This document shows positions 1 through 9,641 of a DNA stretch of 64,000 nt, in pieces. Both the position numbers and the translations under genes were made by a program. The notes beneath the pieces are model-generated. The model was given only the letters and a program-made list of their open reading frames with translations, was not told the DNA's origin and did no database searches. This DNA comes from Cellulophaga algicola DSM 14237 (GTDB taxonomy: Bacteria > Bacteroidota > Bacteroidia > Flavobacteriales > Flavobacteriaceae): NCBI RefSeq assembly GCF_000186265.1, contig NC_014934.1, forward strand, positions 1,364,001 through 1,428,000, in the 5' to 3' direction. Each line of letters opens with the position of its first letter. The stretch's first letter is position 1.

Positions 1-1
1 T

Positions 2-1546
2 GAGTTTCTAAAAGGTAAATGTATTAGAGTCTATGGTACTTTTCAAGATATTCATGAGCAAAAGCTTAAAGACATAGCATATACCCGTCTTGCAGAACGC
101 CTGAAGATAGCTACTAAAAATGCTAAAATTGGTATTTGGGAATATGACTATGAAAGCAGACATCTTTTTTGGAGTGATGAAATGTTTGACCTTTATCAAA
201 TAAAAAAAGAAGATTTTAATGGTCATAAAAGTTTTTGGAATCAAAGCTTGCATCCAGAAGACAGAGAGCTATGTTCTCTAAAAGTAGAAGAAGCTTTTGA
301 AGAAAAAAAAGATTTAGAAATAGATTTTAGAATTATACTTCCTAACGGAAAAATAAGAAATATTAAATCTGTAGCTTATGCTGAACTAGATGGTTTTGGT
401 GATGTAAAAAAACTAGTTGGTGCAAATTGGGATACCACAGAATTGATTTATACCCAATTGCAACTAACCAAAAGTGAGGAGTCTATGCAACAAGCATTTG
501 AAAACTCTTCCGTAGGTATGGCTCTCATAGGCTTAGAAGGAAACTGGATAGATGTAAACACTAGTTTATGCAATAGTGTTGGTTACACTAAAGAGGAGAT
601 GATTCAGAAAAAAATCATTGAAATTACACACCCAAATGATTGGACCAAAGATTCTCATTTCTTAAAAAAAATGCATGAAGGAAAGCTTACCAATTACACC
701 ATAGACAAACGTTTTTATCATAAAGATGGTGCGGTTGTACATGCTATATTAACGGTTACTACAGTTCATAAAGTAAATGGTAATTTATCACATTTCATTG
801 CACAAGTAATTGATGTAACACCAATGATTGCTTCGGAAAACAAAACGAAAGCATTATTAGAAATTACAAAGCACCAGAACGAAAGTCTTTTAAACTTTGC
901 TCATATAGTTTCCCATAATTTACGATCACATTCTACCAACTTATCTATGTTGACTAATTTTTTGAAAGACGAATCAGATGCTAATGAAAAAATTCATTTA
1001 GAAAAGATGTTAAGTGATGCTTCTGAAAGTTTAAGCGAAACCGTTCATCACCTTAACGAGGTAGTACATATAACCACCAACACTCAAGAAAACCTTAGCA
1101 GGGTTAATCTATGTGATTCTATTAAACGTGTTGAAAAGAATATTATAGCATTGCTTAAAGAGAAGAATGCTAGCTGTAAAATTATTATCCCCAATGACCT
1201 TATCATTAAGGCAGTGCCCGCTTATTTAGACAGTATACTGTTAAATCTTTTTACGAATAGTGTAAAGTATTCTTCTGACGATAGAAACTTAGAAATACAT
1301 ATTGATCATAAAATTGACAAAGATCAAGTTATACTATATTTCTCTGATAATGGCCAAGGAATAGACCTTAAAAGACATGGCGAGAAGTTATTTGGAATGT
1401 ACAAAACGTTCCATAAACATAAAGACGCCAAAGGAATTGGGCTTTTTATAACAAAAAACCAAGTTGAAGCCATGAATGGGTCAATCAATGTACATAGTAC
1501 TGTAAATAAGGGAACAACTTTTATAATAACATTTGAAAAAGCATAA
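2..1546 (+). CDS. PAS-domain sensor histidine kinase (5' truncated by window edge)
   Basis: The reading frame is open from base 2, so the gene begins outside the window; 514 residues are visible. The internal ATG at 182 is not the start, because PAS sequence reads straight through it. Visible order: the end of one PAS/PAC unit (FQDIHEQ), a second PAS (GIWEYDY to about base 470), a third PAS (to about 830), then a HisKA helix with H-box SHNLRSH (phospho-His codon 914-916), and an HATPase domain with N-box NLFTNSVKYSS, G1 DNGQGID and G2 GIGLFITKNQ. No transmembrane segment is visible, so a soluble kinase is likely, though the missing N-terminus could change this. The receiver-only regulator follows at once. 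The kinase is clearly paralogous to the one at 2050. Confidence 0.93.
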   Translation, partial: EFLKGKCIRVYGTFQDIHEQKLKDIAYTRLAERLKIATKNAKIGIWEYDYESRHLFWSDEMFDLYQIKKEDFNGHKSFWNQSLHPEDRELCSLKVEEAFEEKKDLEIDFRIILPNGKIRNIKSVAYAELDGFGDVKKLVGANWDTTELIYTQLQLTKSEESMQQAFENSSVGMALIGLEGNWIDVNTSLCNSVGYTKEEMIQKKIIEITHPNDWTKDSHFLKKMHEGKLTNYTIDKRFYHKDGAVVHAILTVTTVHKVNGNLSHFIAQVIDVTPMIASENKTKALLEITKHQNESLLNFAHIVSHNLRSHSTNLSMLTNFLKDESDANEKIHLEKMLSDASESLSETVHHLNEVVHITTNTQENLSRVNLCDSIKRVEKNIIALLKEKNASCKIIIPNDLIIKAVPAYLDSILLNLFTNSVKYSSDDRNLEIHIDHKIDKDQVILYFSDNGQGIDLKRHGEKLFGMYKTFHKHKDAKGIGLFITKNQVEAMNGSINVHSTVNKGTTFIITFEKA

Positions 1547-1550
1547 ATCG

Positions 1551-1958
1551 ATGATAGAATACGTAGAGAAAGCCTGTGTGATAGATGACGACCCGATTTC
1601 TGTATTTGGTTTAAAAAAGGTCTTACGAAAAACAAATTTATGTAAAGACATCATCGTGTACCAAAACGGTTTTGAAGCTATTACTAGTCTAAAAGAATTA
1701 CTGGAGATAAAAAAAAATCTACCTCCAATTATCTTTCTAGATTTAAATATGCCAATTATGGATGGATGGGATTTTTTAGAAGATTTTATAAAAATACCAG
1801 AAACTGATAGAGAAAATGTGAAAATTTACATCATCAGTTCTTCTGTTGATCCTAGAGATTTATTAAAAGCAAAAAGCTATAGCGAAGTAAATAATTTCTT
1901 CGTAAAACCAATTACAACGACAGATATCCAGAAGGTTATTGATGAAATATCACAATAA
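1551..1958 (+). CDS. single-domain (CheY-like) response regulator
   Basis: This is a 135-residue receiver domain with no output domain. Acidic pocket DDDP at residues 12-15, phospho-acceptor D64 in FLDLNMP, SSS switch region and the conserved lysine in FVKPIT are all present. I chose the ATG at 1551; the frame can be extended to a TTG at 1533 inside the kinase gene, but that adds only six non-conserved residues. It starts four bases after the kinase stop, so the two are co-transcribed and presumably partners. With no DNA-binding or enzymatic domain, it must act through protein contact or as a phosphorelay carrier; the target is not visible. Confidence 0.92.
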   Translation: MIEYVEKACVIDDDPISVFGLKKVLRKTNLCKDIIVYQNGFEAITSLKELLEIKKNLPPIIFLDLNMPIMDGWDFLEDFIKIPETDRENVKIYIISSSVDPRDLLKAKSYSEVNNFFVKPITTTDIQKVIDEISQ

Positions 1959-2049
1959 AATAGAGTTATTTTAGTTATATAATTCTCAATATTTAACTTT
2001 TTATTAATTTCTTTTCTTAATTTCAATAATCACTTATTAAGTATTTTCT

Positions 2050-3888
2050 ATGGGTTCTTTTTTTTCACAGATTAAAGTCAACGAATCTTTAATAAAAGAT
2101 GCCCCAATTTCTATAGCTACTTTAGATCATAACTGCAATTTTTTGTCATTTTCTAAAAAGTTTTTAATTGAGCACAAAATCAGTACGAATACTATTACGG
2201 ATGCCTATTTTTTTGATGTACTCCCAGATTTCCCTATAGCCTTTAAAGAAGTTCTTGACCGGTGTTTATTAGGTAATCCATGTCAAAATGAAGGCCACAA
2301 ATACATCTTAGATAATGGTAAGAATATCTGGCTTAAATGGAAAATAAACCCCTGGACCAAAGAGGATGGAAGTGTAGGCGGTCTTGTTGTAGCTTTAGAT
2401 AACATTACAGAAACTAAGAATATAGATGAGTTAATTAAAGAAGCACAAGAGGTTTCAAGAACTGGCGGTTGGCAGTTAAATCTATTGACATATAAAGCAC
2501 AGTGGACCAAAATGGTAAACATTATTCACGAGATGCCCTTAGATTACGTTCCTGAAACTTTTGACGAATGCTTTGTTCATTTTAAAGAAGGCGAGGATAG
2601 AGAGTTAATTCTGAAAGCTACCCACGAAGCTATCGAAAATGGAACCCCTTGGGACGAAGAGGTTATCATGATAACGGGTACGGGTAAAGAATTATGGATA
2701 AGAACTAAAGGCCGTGCGGAATTTGTTGACGGTAAGTGCGTTCGTATCTATGGTATTTGTCAAGATATTGATACCGCAATGCGATCACAATTAGCATACA
2801 GAGCTTCCGCAGAAAAACTTAAAAGTGCAATTTCTGCATCAAATGTAGGTACCTGGGAATATGATTTAAATAACGGATATACCTTATGGGATGACACAAA
2901 TTTTGAATTACACCATATAGATAAAGATAATTACACGGGAAGCCTTTACCGGAATTGGAAAAAATCTTTACACCCTGATGACATGCTCCGGGTACACCAG
3001 GAAGTTGTTGCTTATTATAATGGACAGGGTTTAGGAATTGTAGAGTATAGGGTGCTGTTACCTAATCATAAAATCCGAAACATAAAAGCAAGTGTAACCA
3101 TTTTAACTGGTCCTAAAAATAATAAATATAGAGCTTTAGGAATTTGTCAGGATATTACAAATGAAAAAAATGCAGCACAAAAATTAAAAAAACTTGTAGA
3201 AATTACAGGCCAACAAAATAATAGCTTAACTAATTTTGCTCACATGGTCTCTCATGATCTACGTTCACACGCTACAAATCTCTCCGTATTAACTTCACTC
3301 ATTGAGGATGAGAAAGATCCAGAAGAGCGGAAACAGATTTTAGCAATGCTAAAAAGCGCAACAAATAGTTTAAATAGCACAGTTTACAATCTTAGCGAAG
3401 TTGTACAATCTAATGATGCAAATATTCAAACAAAATTAGCCCAAATCAATATTTTAAAGGCCATAACCACTGTACAAAATAATATTGGTACTTTGTTTCA
3501 AGATAAAAAAGGGATGTGTGTTATAGACGTTAACCCCGATCATTTTGTGCATGTAGTCCCCGCTTATTTAGATAGTGTATTTCTTAATTTATTTACTAAC
3601 AGTTTAAAATATTGTGCTCCTAACAGATCTCCTATTATTAAAATTTGCACCAAATTAACTAATAAAAATATTCAATTAACTTTTGAAGATAATGGCAAAG
3701 GAATTGATATGGTGAAGTTTGGCAAAAATATCTTTGGAATGAATAAAACTTTTCACAGAAATAAAGACGCAAGAGGGGTTGGTCTATATATTACTAAAAA
3801 CCAAATAGAAGCTATGGGAGGTACTATTTCCGTAACAAGTGAAGTAAATATCGGGACTAAATTTACCATTAACCTAAAAACCATTTAA
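2050..3888 (+). CDS. multi-PAS sensor histidine kinase
   Basis: 612 residues, no signal peptide or membrane helix, so predicted cytoplasmic. Three PAS units can be seen at roughly residues 10-125, 130-250 (ending VRIYGICQDI) and 255-375 (GTWEYDL ... ALGICQDI). They are followed by HisKA with H402 in SHDLRSH, and an HATPase with NLFTNSLKY, DNGKGID and GVGLYITKNQ. Its kinase half matches the upstream kinase nearly motif for motif (FAH-VSH-LRSH, VPAYLDS-LNLFTNS, KTFH-NKDA), so the cassettes arose by duplication. The PAS ligands are unknown. The ATG at 2050 is preceded by about 90 bases of AT-rich spacer, which may hold its own promoter. Confidence 0.95.
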   Translation: MGSFFSQIKVNESLIKDAPISIATLDHNCNFLSFSKKFLIEHKISTNTITDAYFFDVLPDFPIAFKEVLDRCLLGNPCQNEGHKYILDNGKNIWLKWKINPWTKEDGSVGGLVVALDNITETKNIDELIKEAQEVSRTGGWQLNLLTYKAQWTKMVNIIHEMPLDYVPETFDECFVHFKEGEDRELILKATHEAIENGTPWDEEVIMITGTGKELWIRTKGRAEFVDGKCVRIYGICQDIDTAMRSQLAYRASAEKLKSAISASNVGTWEYDLNNGYTLWDDTNFELHHIDKDNYTGSLYRNWKKSLHPDDMLRVHQEVVAYYNGQGLGIVEYRVLLPNHKIRNIKASVTILTGPKNNKYRALGICQDITNEKNAAQKLKKLVEITGQQNNSLTNFAHMVSHDLRSHATNLSVLTSLIEDEKDPEERKQILAMLKSATNSLNSTVYNLSEVVQSNDANIQTKLAQINILKAITTVQNNIGTLFQDKKGMCVIDVNPDHFVHVVPAYLDSVFLNLFTNSLKYCAPNRSPIIKICTKLTNKNIQLTFEDNGKGIDMVKFGKNIFGMNKTFHRNKDARGVGLYITKNQIEAMGGTISVTSEVNIGTKFTINLKTI

Positions 3889-3890
3889 GT

Positions 3891-4310
3891 ATGATTTCTT
3901 TTCTAAAAAAAATCTACTTTGTAGATGATGACCCCATTTTCACCTTCATTTCTAAAAAATTAATGAAAGAAGAACAATTTGGTGCTTCCCTAATTGGATT
4001 TGAACACGGGAAGGAAGCTATAGAAGCCCTACTAGAATGTGATGAGAAAGACAACCTACTACCTACCGTAATTTTTCTTGACATTAGTATGCCTGTTATG
4101 AATGGTTGGGAATTTCTTGATAGTTTTCAAGCCGCACCAATCAATAATAAGGAAAAAATTAAAATAGTAGTTATGAGCTCTTCTATCAACCCTTTAGAAA
4201 TAGGTATGATTAAGAACTACCCAATTGTACATGATTATATTGTAAAACCAATTACTCCCGCAGACTTAAATAAAATAAAAGACTGCTTAATTAATGAACA
4301 CCAGGCGTAA
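3891..4310 (+). CDS. single-domain (CheY-like) response regulator
   Basis: 139 residues, receiver domain only: acidic pocket DDDP at 12-15, phospho-acceptor D64 in FLDISMP, SSS switch residues and the conserved lysine of IVKPIT. The ATG lies two bases after the kinase stop, a tight operon junction. It is paralogous to the regulator at 1551 (same length before D64, same NMP/SMP-MDGW/MNGW loop). The 3' end runs 20 bases into the end of the convergent DUF5689 gene. Function beyond accepting a phosphoryl group from the adjacent kinase cannot be read from the sequence. Confidence 0.93.
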   Translation: MISFLKKIYFVDDDPIFTFISKKLMKEEQFGASLIGFEHGKEAIEALLECDEKDNLLPTVIFLDISMPVMNGWEFLDSFQAAPINNKEKIKIVVMSSSINPLEIGMIKNYPIVHDYIVKPITPADLNKIKDCLINEHQA

Positions 4311-5661
4311 AATCTTCCGGAGCATTTTGAGGTATCTTGCTTGTACCTAAATTACCCGTATCATTGAAAATACTCCATTCTTCGAACGCAAATATTGGAT
4401 TCCCTGCACTAATCCCAGGATTACGCAGTGCTTTACCATCTTCAAATTCGTGAGTGGTATTAGAACCATCTTCTCCTATAACTCCGAAAATATCAATTAC
4501 AGTACCAAAAGGATCTACTAACACTATAGTATCGTCTCCATTAGAATCTGCAGCACTTCCTGTACTTGCACCTATATCTGGAGCAAAACCATACACTAAA
4601 GTAAACTCGTTTTCGTTTGGAGAAATAACCACAGTAGTTTTTAATCCTATCTGTATTCCTGTTAAGTCTATTGTAGCACCGACAGTTGTATTGGCATTGG
4701 TATACCTAAGCAAGCTCCAATTTTTTAAACTAATAGCTGGGCCTGAATTATAAAGTTCAATAAAACGTGCCTCTGCATTATTGTCCGGATCTCCAATTTC
4801 ACTAATAAAAATAGTTTTTGACGTGTATTCATCTATAAGCTCTTTACACCGTTCTTTGTTAAAATCTAAATCACTCACATCTCTAATTACCAAAAAATAA
4901 TCTTCATTTTCATGAAGAAGTAATCCTGTAATTGCCCCACTACCTTCTGGCAGTTTTTTATCCTGAAAATCTGAATATCCACTATTTCGTAATGTAATTT
5001 CAAAATCTAAACAGTCTACTAGAACCCTATCTGTCTCCTCTCCTTTTAAGGCATACGTATCTCCTAATTGTGAATCAGAAAACTCGATCTGAGGTATGCT
5101 TACTAACGTGTTTTTATAATCCTTTAGGTTGTCTTGCAAAGAGATTATACGCGGAACAATTTCTGTAACAGCATCACAAGAAGAAGCAATATGTTGATTT
5201 ACAATTGACGCCGGTAACCGCCCAACGGAAGCATTCCCAAAAGAGGTAAATACCCCTCCGATTTTATAGACGTCCTTACTTTTACCCAAATACAACCCTT
5301 TTAATTTGATGAAAATTTTACTCCCTATTGGATAAAATAAATGACTGTCTCGAACATCTAGTTCTATTTGCAAAGCACCTGTAGGGTTTTGAGGTTGATC
5401 TTGAAAGTGAAGCACCCCAAAGAAATTCCCTGCTTTATCTGATGAAATCACATACCCTTCAATAATTAGATCCTCTTGTATTTGTACCGTTCCCTCTTTA
5501 TACAAGCTAAAAACTTCGGAAAACGTACTATTTGCCACTAATTCTTCATTGCAATGAGACTGGAGTACATCAAAATCTTTATTTTTTACGCATGATAAAA
5601 ACAGCATTATAAATAAAGCTAGTAAGAAAATTAACTTGCGAAAGATTGCTATATGTACCAT
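4291..5661 (-). CDS. DUF5689 / lamin-tail domain lipoprotein
   Basis: 456 residues. The N-terminus is hydrophobic and ends in a lipobox-like FLSC, so C24 is the likely lipidated residue and the protein should be membrane-anchored, possibly surface-exposed. Residues about 40-270 match the DUF5689 pattern (ALQIELD, YPIGSKIFIKLKGLYLG, VYKIGG). Residues about 285-456 form a lamin-tail-like domain (IFISEIGDPDNN-ARFIELYN, SLKNWSLLRY). It lies seven bases downstream of the TonB receptor and is almost certainly in the same operon. DUF5689 proteins often sit beside TonB receptors and secreted nucleases or phosphatases in flavobacteria, which suggests a role as accessory binding lipoprotein. The substrate is unknown. 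Confidence 0.85.
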   Translation of the reverse strand: MVHIAIFRKLIFLLALFIMLFLSCVKNKDFDVLQSHCNEELVANSTFSEVFSLYKEGTVQIQEDLIIEGYVISSDKAGNFFGVLHFQDQPQNPTGALQIELDVRDSHLFYPIGSKIFIKLKGLYLGKSKDVYKIGGVFTSFGNASVGRLPASIVNQHIASSCDAVTEIVPRIISLQDNLKDYKNTLVSIPQIEFSDSQLGDTYALKGEETDRVLVDCLDFEITLRNSGYSDFQDKKLPEGSGAITGLLLHENEDYFLVIRDVSDLDFNKERCKELIDEYTSKTIFISEIGDPDNNAEARFIELYNSGPAISLKNWSLLRYTNANTTVGATIDLTGIQIGLKTTVVISPNENEFTLVYGFAPDIGASTGSAADSNGDDTIVLVDPFGTVIDIFGVIGEDGSNTTHEFEDGKALRNPGISAGNPIFAFEEWSIFNDTGNLGTSKIPQNAPEDFTPGVH

Positions 5662-5668
5662 AGTATAA

Positions 5669-8398
5669 TTAAAAACTTATTGCGAAATTTAAAAAATAGG
5701 TTCTTCCGTAACCATACCAATATTTTGGAGCAAATGAAGGTGTACCGCTCAGTGCATCTTGTTTTAGTTGTCCATAATTTCCATTCCTGCTTTGTTCGTA
5801 ACCTCCTGATCTAAAAGCGGTATCAAAAACATTATTTATACTAGCAAAAACACTAATATATTTACCACTTTTAAGCCAAGATTTACCACCTACTAAATTC
5901 AGTAAATAAAAATTATCTAATGGTTTTTGCTTTAGTAATTGTGCAACATTTTCATCGGTTGCATCAGGAAAATTTATTCCCGTTTCTGGATCTATATAAA
6001 AACTTTTGGTCCTGGTAATCGTAGATATATTGGCATAGTTATTTGCTAAATAATTTGCCGTTGCCCCTATCCACCAATATTTGGGGTCGCGATAATTAAT
6101 ACCAAGTGCAAATGCTTTTTGAGGACCTTGCGCTAATTTGTAATCTTTAATAGTGGCTACACCTAAATCCTTACTCCCTTCTAAATTTATTAACTCTTCT
6201 TCTGCATCTGCAGTATCAAAATTTATAGTGACATTGGGGTTGTTTGCAAACACATATTTTCCTATTGCGGCAACTGCCGTTACTTGTACTGAAGAAGATA
6301 CCTGGTACTCTAAACCAAGCTCCGCACCCATATGCAACTTATCTACATTAGTTAATACTTCTTGCACAAAATCTGAGCCTACGCCTGCATCTACAAAAAA
6401 GAAATTTACATCAGTAGCATCCTGAAATCTCGTATAAAAACCAGTAACACGACCTACCAATTTTGGATATCGGAAAAAATAAGATCCATCAATACTGGTA
6501 ATCTTTTCAGAATTTAACTTTGGGACTATTTGGTTGTTTTCTCTTGGGTTTATAAAAACGTTCTGTAATACTGGCGGTTTGTGTTGCAGCATGGCATTAG
6601 ACTCCACCCAGTTACGACCATTAACTTTATAAGAAATACCACCCTTAAAACTGAAATTTGAAAAATTAACATCAGCACTTTTTCCGAATGAATCGTTTTC
6701 ATAACGTTGATTTACGAACAAGCCGTTTCTAGCATATTTTATAGATTCCCATTGCGCCGCTAAAAACCCCTTCCAGCCCTTATTCTCATAAGTAAGCTGC
6801 ATAAAAGTTTCTAGTTGTTCTGCATTCAATTCATACTGGTAATTAAAAATTTCACCTTCATACTTTTGCAATGAACCATTACTATCATTTGATGTATTTG
6901 AGAAAACATCTACATCTTCATGAAATTCAGCTCCCAACAAATCATTAATCTCTGCATAATTCATAGAAGACAAAGATTTATAACCAAAACCTACATCCAT
7001 TTTAAATTGCTCACTAATTACAATGTTTGCTATAGAATTTACCGATAGCTGAGTATCTTTAACCACATCATCATATAAAACATACGCTGCCTTATTATTC
7101 TCATTGGCCTTATATATTTGGTTCCAATTAAGTTGTGGATTTGAGAGAAACCCTTCTTTAGCTGTATTTGCACTTAAAAAATTTGCTCCTATGGTACTAT
7201 TGATATAGTAACTTGGCAAATATCTATAATAAGTAGGGTCAGGATTTGGCGCATTATAATACCCCAATCTAGATCTAGAATTAATTCCCCATTGGTAACT
7301 AACCCCCGTATTCCATTTAAAATTAGTTGTCTCAAAATTATGATTAAACATTAAAATTGGCTCTGAAATTTTACGTTCTCTTGAATTTCTGATTTCGCCA
7401 TCTTGCTTACCCCAATAAGGGTTATATTGACTACCTATAAGATTAAAAACTTCTTCTGTAATGGCAGAAGACCTGCCTCTTCTATTAGAAGCCATTAACC
7501 CGGTTATTAATAAGCTATTCTTCGTATTGACCTGATATTCGATAGCGCCAAAGAAGGAATAAGCATCATAGAGTGTACCCTCAACATACCCTTGTTTAGC
7601 CCATCTTCTAGAGCCAGAAACACTATAACTAAGTCCTTTTTCAGATATTTTAGAAGTATATGTAGCCATAACTCTTGCTGCATAAGTTCTATTAGAAGCA
7701 GAGGAAGATATCCTAATACCTGGACGAAATGTTGAAGGTCTTGTAGCTATATTTGTTACACCCAGAGTGCCTCCAAAATTATAGGCAGAAGCAGACAACC
7801 CATTACTAAATTGTTGATTTCTAGTTACATCATTTAAACCTCCCCAGTTATTCCATTGTGGCCTACCATCATAAAATTTATTCATGGTTATTCCATTCAG
7901 CAATACTTTTCCATTTTGTGAATCATAGCCTCTAACTCTAAAAAATGCTTGACCAAAATCAAATGCTGCGCGTTGCAGAAAAATATCTTTTGTTGCCTGT
8001 AACAAGCCCACAGAACTTGCACTTTGTCCATCATCCTGAAGCTCTGCCTCTGTTAGCGTAATTAAATTATCTGTTAATTCTGCTCTTATATCTTTCTCTA
8101 GGTACAGAACTCCTAAATCTACATTTTTACGGGAAACGTTAATTGGTATTCTTTTTAAGATATAATCTGAATATTGTAAACTTAGAATATAATCACTCGA
8201 ATCAGGGAGTATTATCGAGAAAATACCATCTTTATCTGTAAAGGAATAAGTATTCAATTTTTCGACTATAATACGAACATCTGCTAAGGCATTCTTTTGA
8301 TGCTGATCTAAAACCTTAGCAGTAACGATAGTAGTATTTTGTGAAAAACACAAGCTACTAAATGCTAAAAACAAAATAAACCAAAATTTTTTTTGCAT
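5669..8398 (-). CDS. TonB-dependent receptor with carboxypeptidase-regulatory domain
   Basis: 909 residues. A cleavable signal peptide (ending CFSQ) is followed by a CarboxypepD_reg-like beta-sandwich at about residues 22-100 (VTAKVLDQHQKNALADVRI). A plug domain at about 110-220 has FRVRGYDSQNGKVLLNGI and NNWGGLND. The rest is a long outer-membrane beta-barrel ending in aromatic F-SF, as expected for BAM substrates. It is the first gene of a two-gene minus-strand operon with the DUF5689 lipoprotein and is divergent from the secreted EEP-family enzyme. Inference: TonB-powered uptake of the product that the enzyme releases. The ligand is not determinable from sequence. Confidence 0.92.
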   Translation of the reverse strand: MQKKFWFILFLAFSSLCFSQNTTIVTAKVLDQHQKNALADVRIIVEKLNTYSFTDKDGIFSIILPDSSDYILSLQYSDYILKRIPINVSRKNVDLGVLYLEKDIRAELTDNLITLTEAELQDDGQSASSVGLLQATKDIFLQRAAFDFGQAFFRVRGYDSQNGKVLLNGITMNKFYDGRPQWNNWGGLNDVTRNQQFSNGLSASAYNFGGTLGVTNIATRPSTFRPGIRISSSASNRTYAARVMATYTSKISEKGLSYSVSGSRRWAKQGYVEGTLYDAYSFFGAIEYQVNTKNSLLITGLMASNRRGRSSAITEEVFNLIGSQYNPYWGKQDGEIRNSRERKISEPILMFNHNFETTNFKWNTGVSYQWGINSRSRLGYYNAPNPDPTYYRYLPSYYINSTIGANFLSANTAKEGFLSNPQLNWNQIYKANENNKAAYVLYDDVVKDTQLSVNSIANIVISEQFKMDVGFGYKSLSSMNYAEINDLLGAEFHEDVDVFSNTSNDSNGSLQKYEGEIFNYQYELNAEQLETFMQLTYENKGWKGFLAAQWESIKYARNGLFVNQRYENDSFGKSADVNFSNFSFKGGISYKVNGRNWVESNAMLQHKPPVLQNVFINPRENNQIVPKLNSEKITSIDGSYFFRYPKLVGRVTGFYTRFQDATDVNFFFVDAGVGSDFVQEVLTNVDKLHMGAELGLEYQVSSSVQVTAVAAIGKYVFANNPNVTINFDTADAEEELINLEGSKDLGVATIKDYKLAQGPQKAFALGINYRDPKYWWIGATANYLANNYANISTITRTKSFYIDPETGINFPDATDENVAQLLKQKPLDNFYLLNLVGGKSWLKSGKYISVFASINNVFDTAFRSGGYEQSRNGNYGQLKQDALSGTPSFAPKYWYGYGRTYFLNFAISF

Positions 8399-8516
8399 GT
8401 TAATAGATACAATTACAAGTAATTACGGAGTAATATAGGAATATTATTATTAACATTACAAAATAATTAGACTAAATTCGATGAACCAACACCTGTTTTA
8501 AATAATAATTTAAGAA

Positions 8517-9560
8517 ATGAACAAACTGTTATTTTTATTTTTAACACTTATAAACTTCAATCTACATGCTCAGAAAAAGAACTATAAAATACGAACTATA
8601 GCTTTTTATAATGTAGAGAATTTATTCGACTTAAAAAATGATAGTCTAACCTATGATGACGACAGAACACCTGAAGGCAAAGATCATTGGACGCTAGACC
8701 GCTATGAGGAAAAACTAACTCATGTCTCTAAAGTACTTTCTGAAATAGGCCATACTATTTCCAAAAACTCACCAGATATTATTGGCTTGTGCGAAGTTGA
8801 AAATCAGCAAGTAGTTGAAGATTTAGTGTATCATAAAAATTTACAAGATAAAAATTACGGAATAGTACATTTTGATTCTCCAGACGAAAGAGGAATAGAT
8901 GTAGCACTACTCTATAAGAAAAGTGCATTTATCCCTACGTCATTTAAAAGTCAACGTTTATTATTACAAAATAGTGAAGGCTTCCGAGATTATACAAGAG
9001 ACCAATTGGTCGTTGGCGGTCTGCTAGATAACGAACAAATCTATTTTATCGTTAATCACTGGCCTTCTAGAAGCGGTGGAGAGGCTAGAAGTAAACCAAA
9101 CAGGATAGAAGCTGCAAAGTTAAACAAACGCATCATAGACTCTATTATAAGGACTGATTCTAGCGCTAAAATTATAAGCATGGGCGATCTAAATGATGAT
9201 CCAACTAGTGATAGTTTAAAAAAGATTCTTAAAACCATAGGAGATGTAAACAAACTAGAAGAAAAAGACCTCTATAATCCAATGGAAAAGTTGCACAAAA
9301 AAGGAATAGGCTCTTTAGCCTATAGGGATAAATGGAATTTATTTGACCAATTCTTTTTCACTAATAATTTAATTTCAGAAAACAAGGAAAGCTTTACATT
9401 TTGGAAAGCAGGGGTATTTGCTCCTTCTTACTTATTGGATCCATCAGGGAGATATAAAGGATACCCATTACGCACCTATGCCGGTGGTAATTATGTAGGT
9501 GGGTATAGTGATCATTTTCCCGTATATATGTATTTGATTAAGTCATCTCTTAACCCATGA
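8517..9560 (+). CDS. secreted endonuclease/exonuclease/phosphatase family protein
   Basis: 347 residues with a signal peptide ending LHAQ, so exported. The EEP fold signature motifs are in order: FYNVENLFD (metal-site Asn), GLCEVEN (metal-binding Glu), NHWPSRSGG (catalytic His), MGDLNDDPTS (Asp/Asn pair) and YSDHFPVYM (terminal Asp-His). All catalytic positions appear intact. Families with this fold cut nucleic acids or phosphodiesters, including sphingomyelin. Given the divergent TonB receptor and DUF5689 lipoprotein, extracellular nucleic-acid or phosphate-ester scavenging is the simplest guess, but the substrate is not proven. A strong hairpin terminator follows the stop. Confidence 0.9.
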   Translation: MNKLLFLFLTLINFNLHAQKKNYKIRTIAFYNVENLFDLKNDSLTYDDDRTPEGKDHWTLDRYEEKLTHVSKVLSEIGHTISKNSPDIIGLCEVENQQVVEDLVYHKNLQDKNYGIVHFDSPDERGIDVALLYKKSAFIPTSFKSQRLLLQNSEGFRDYTRDQLVVGGLLDNEQIYFIVNHWPSRSGGEARSKPNRIEAAKLNKRIIDSIIRTDSSAKIISMGDLNDDPTSDSLKKILKTIGDVNKLEEKDLYNPMEKLHKKGIGSLAYRDKWNLFDQFFFTNNLISENKESFTFWKAGVFAPSYLLDPSGRYKGYPLRTYAGGNYVGGYSDHFPVYMYLIKSSLNP

Positions 9561-9572
9561 CTACGGAAAACA

Positions 9573-9606
9573 AAAAAAGCTTTGAAGTTATCTTCAAAGC
9601 TTTTTT
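9573..9606. terminator. bidirectional hairpin terminator
   Basis: A perfect 15-bp stem (9573-9587 with 9592-9606, core GCTTTGAAG/CTTCAAAGC) with a TTAT loop, flanked by A and T runs. It lies between convergent genes ending at 9560 (+) and 9642 (-), so it can serve both strands. Confidence 0.85.
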
Positions 9607-9641
9607 ATCCTATTTTTAAGTCGTATTAATTACTACGGTTA

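Noticed and set aside
182-1546. Treating ATG 182 as the kinase start
   Set aside because: The frame is open to the left edge and encodes PAS sequence upstream, so the gene is truncated by the window.
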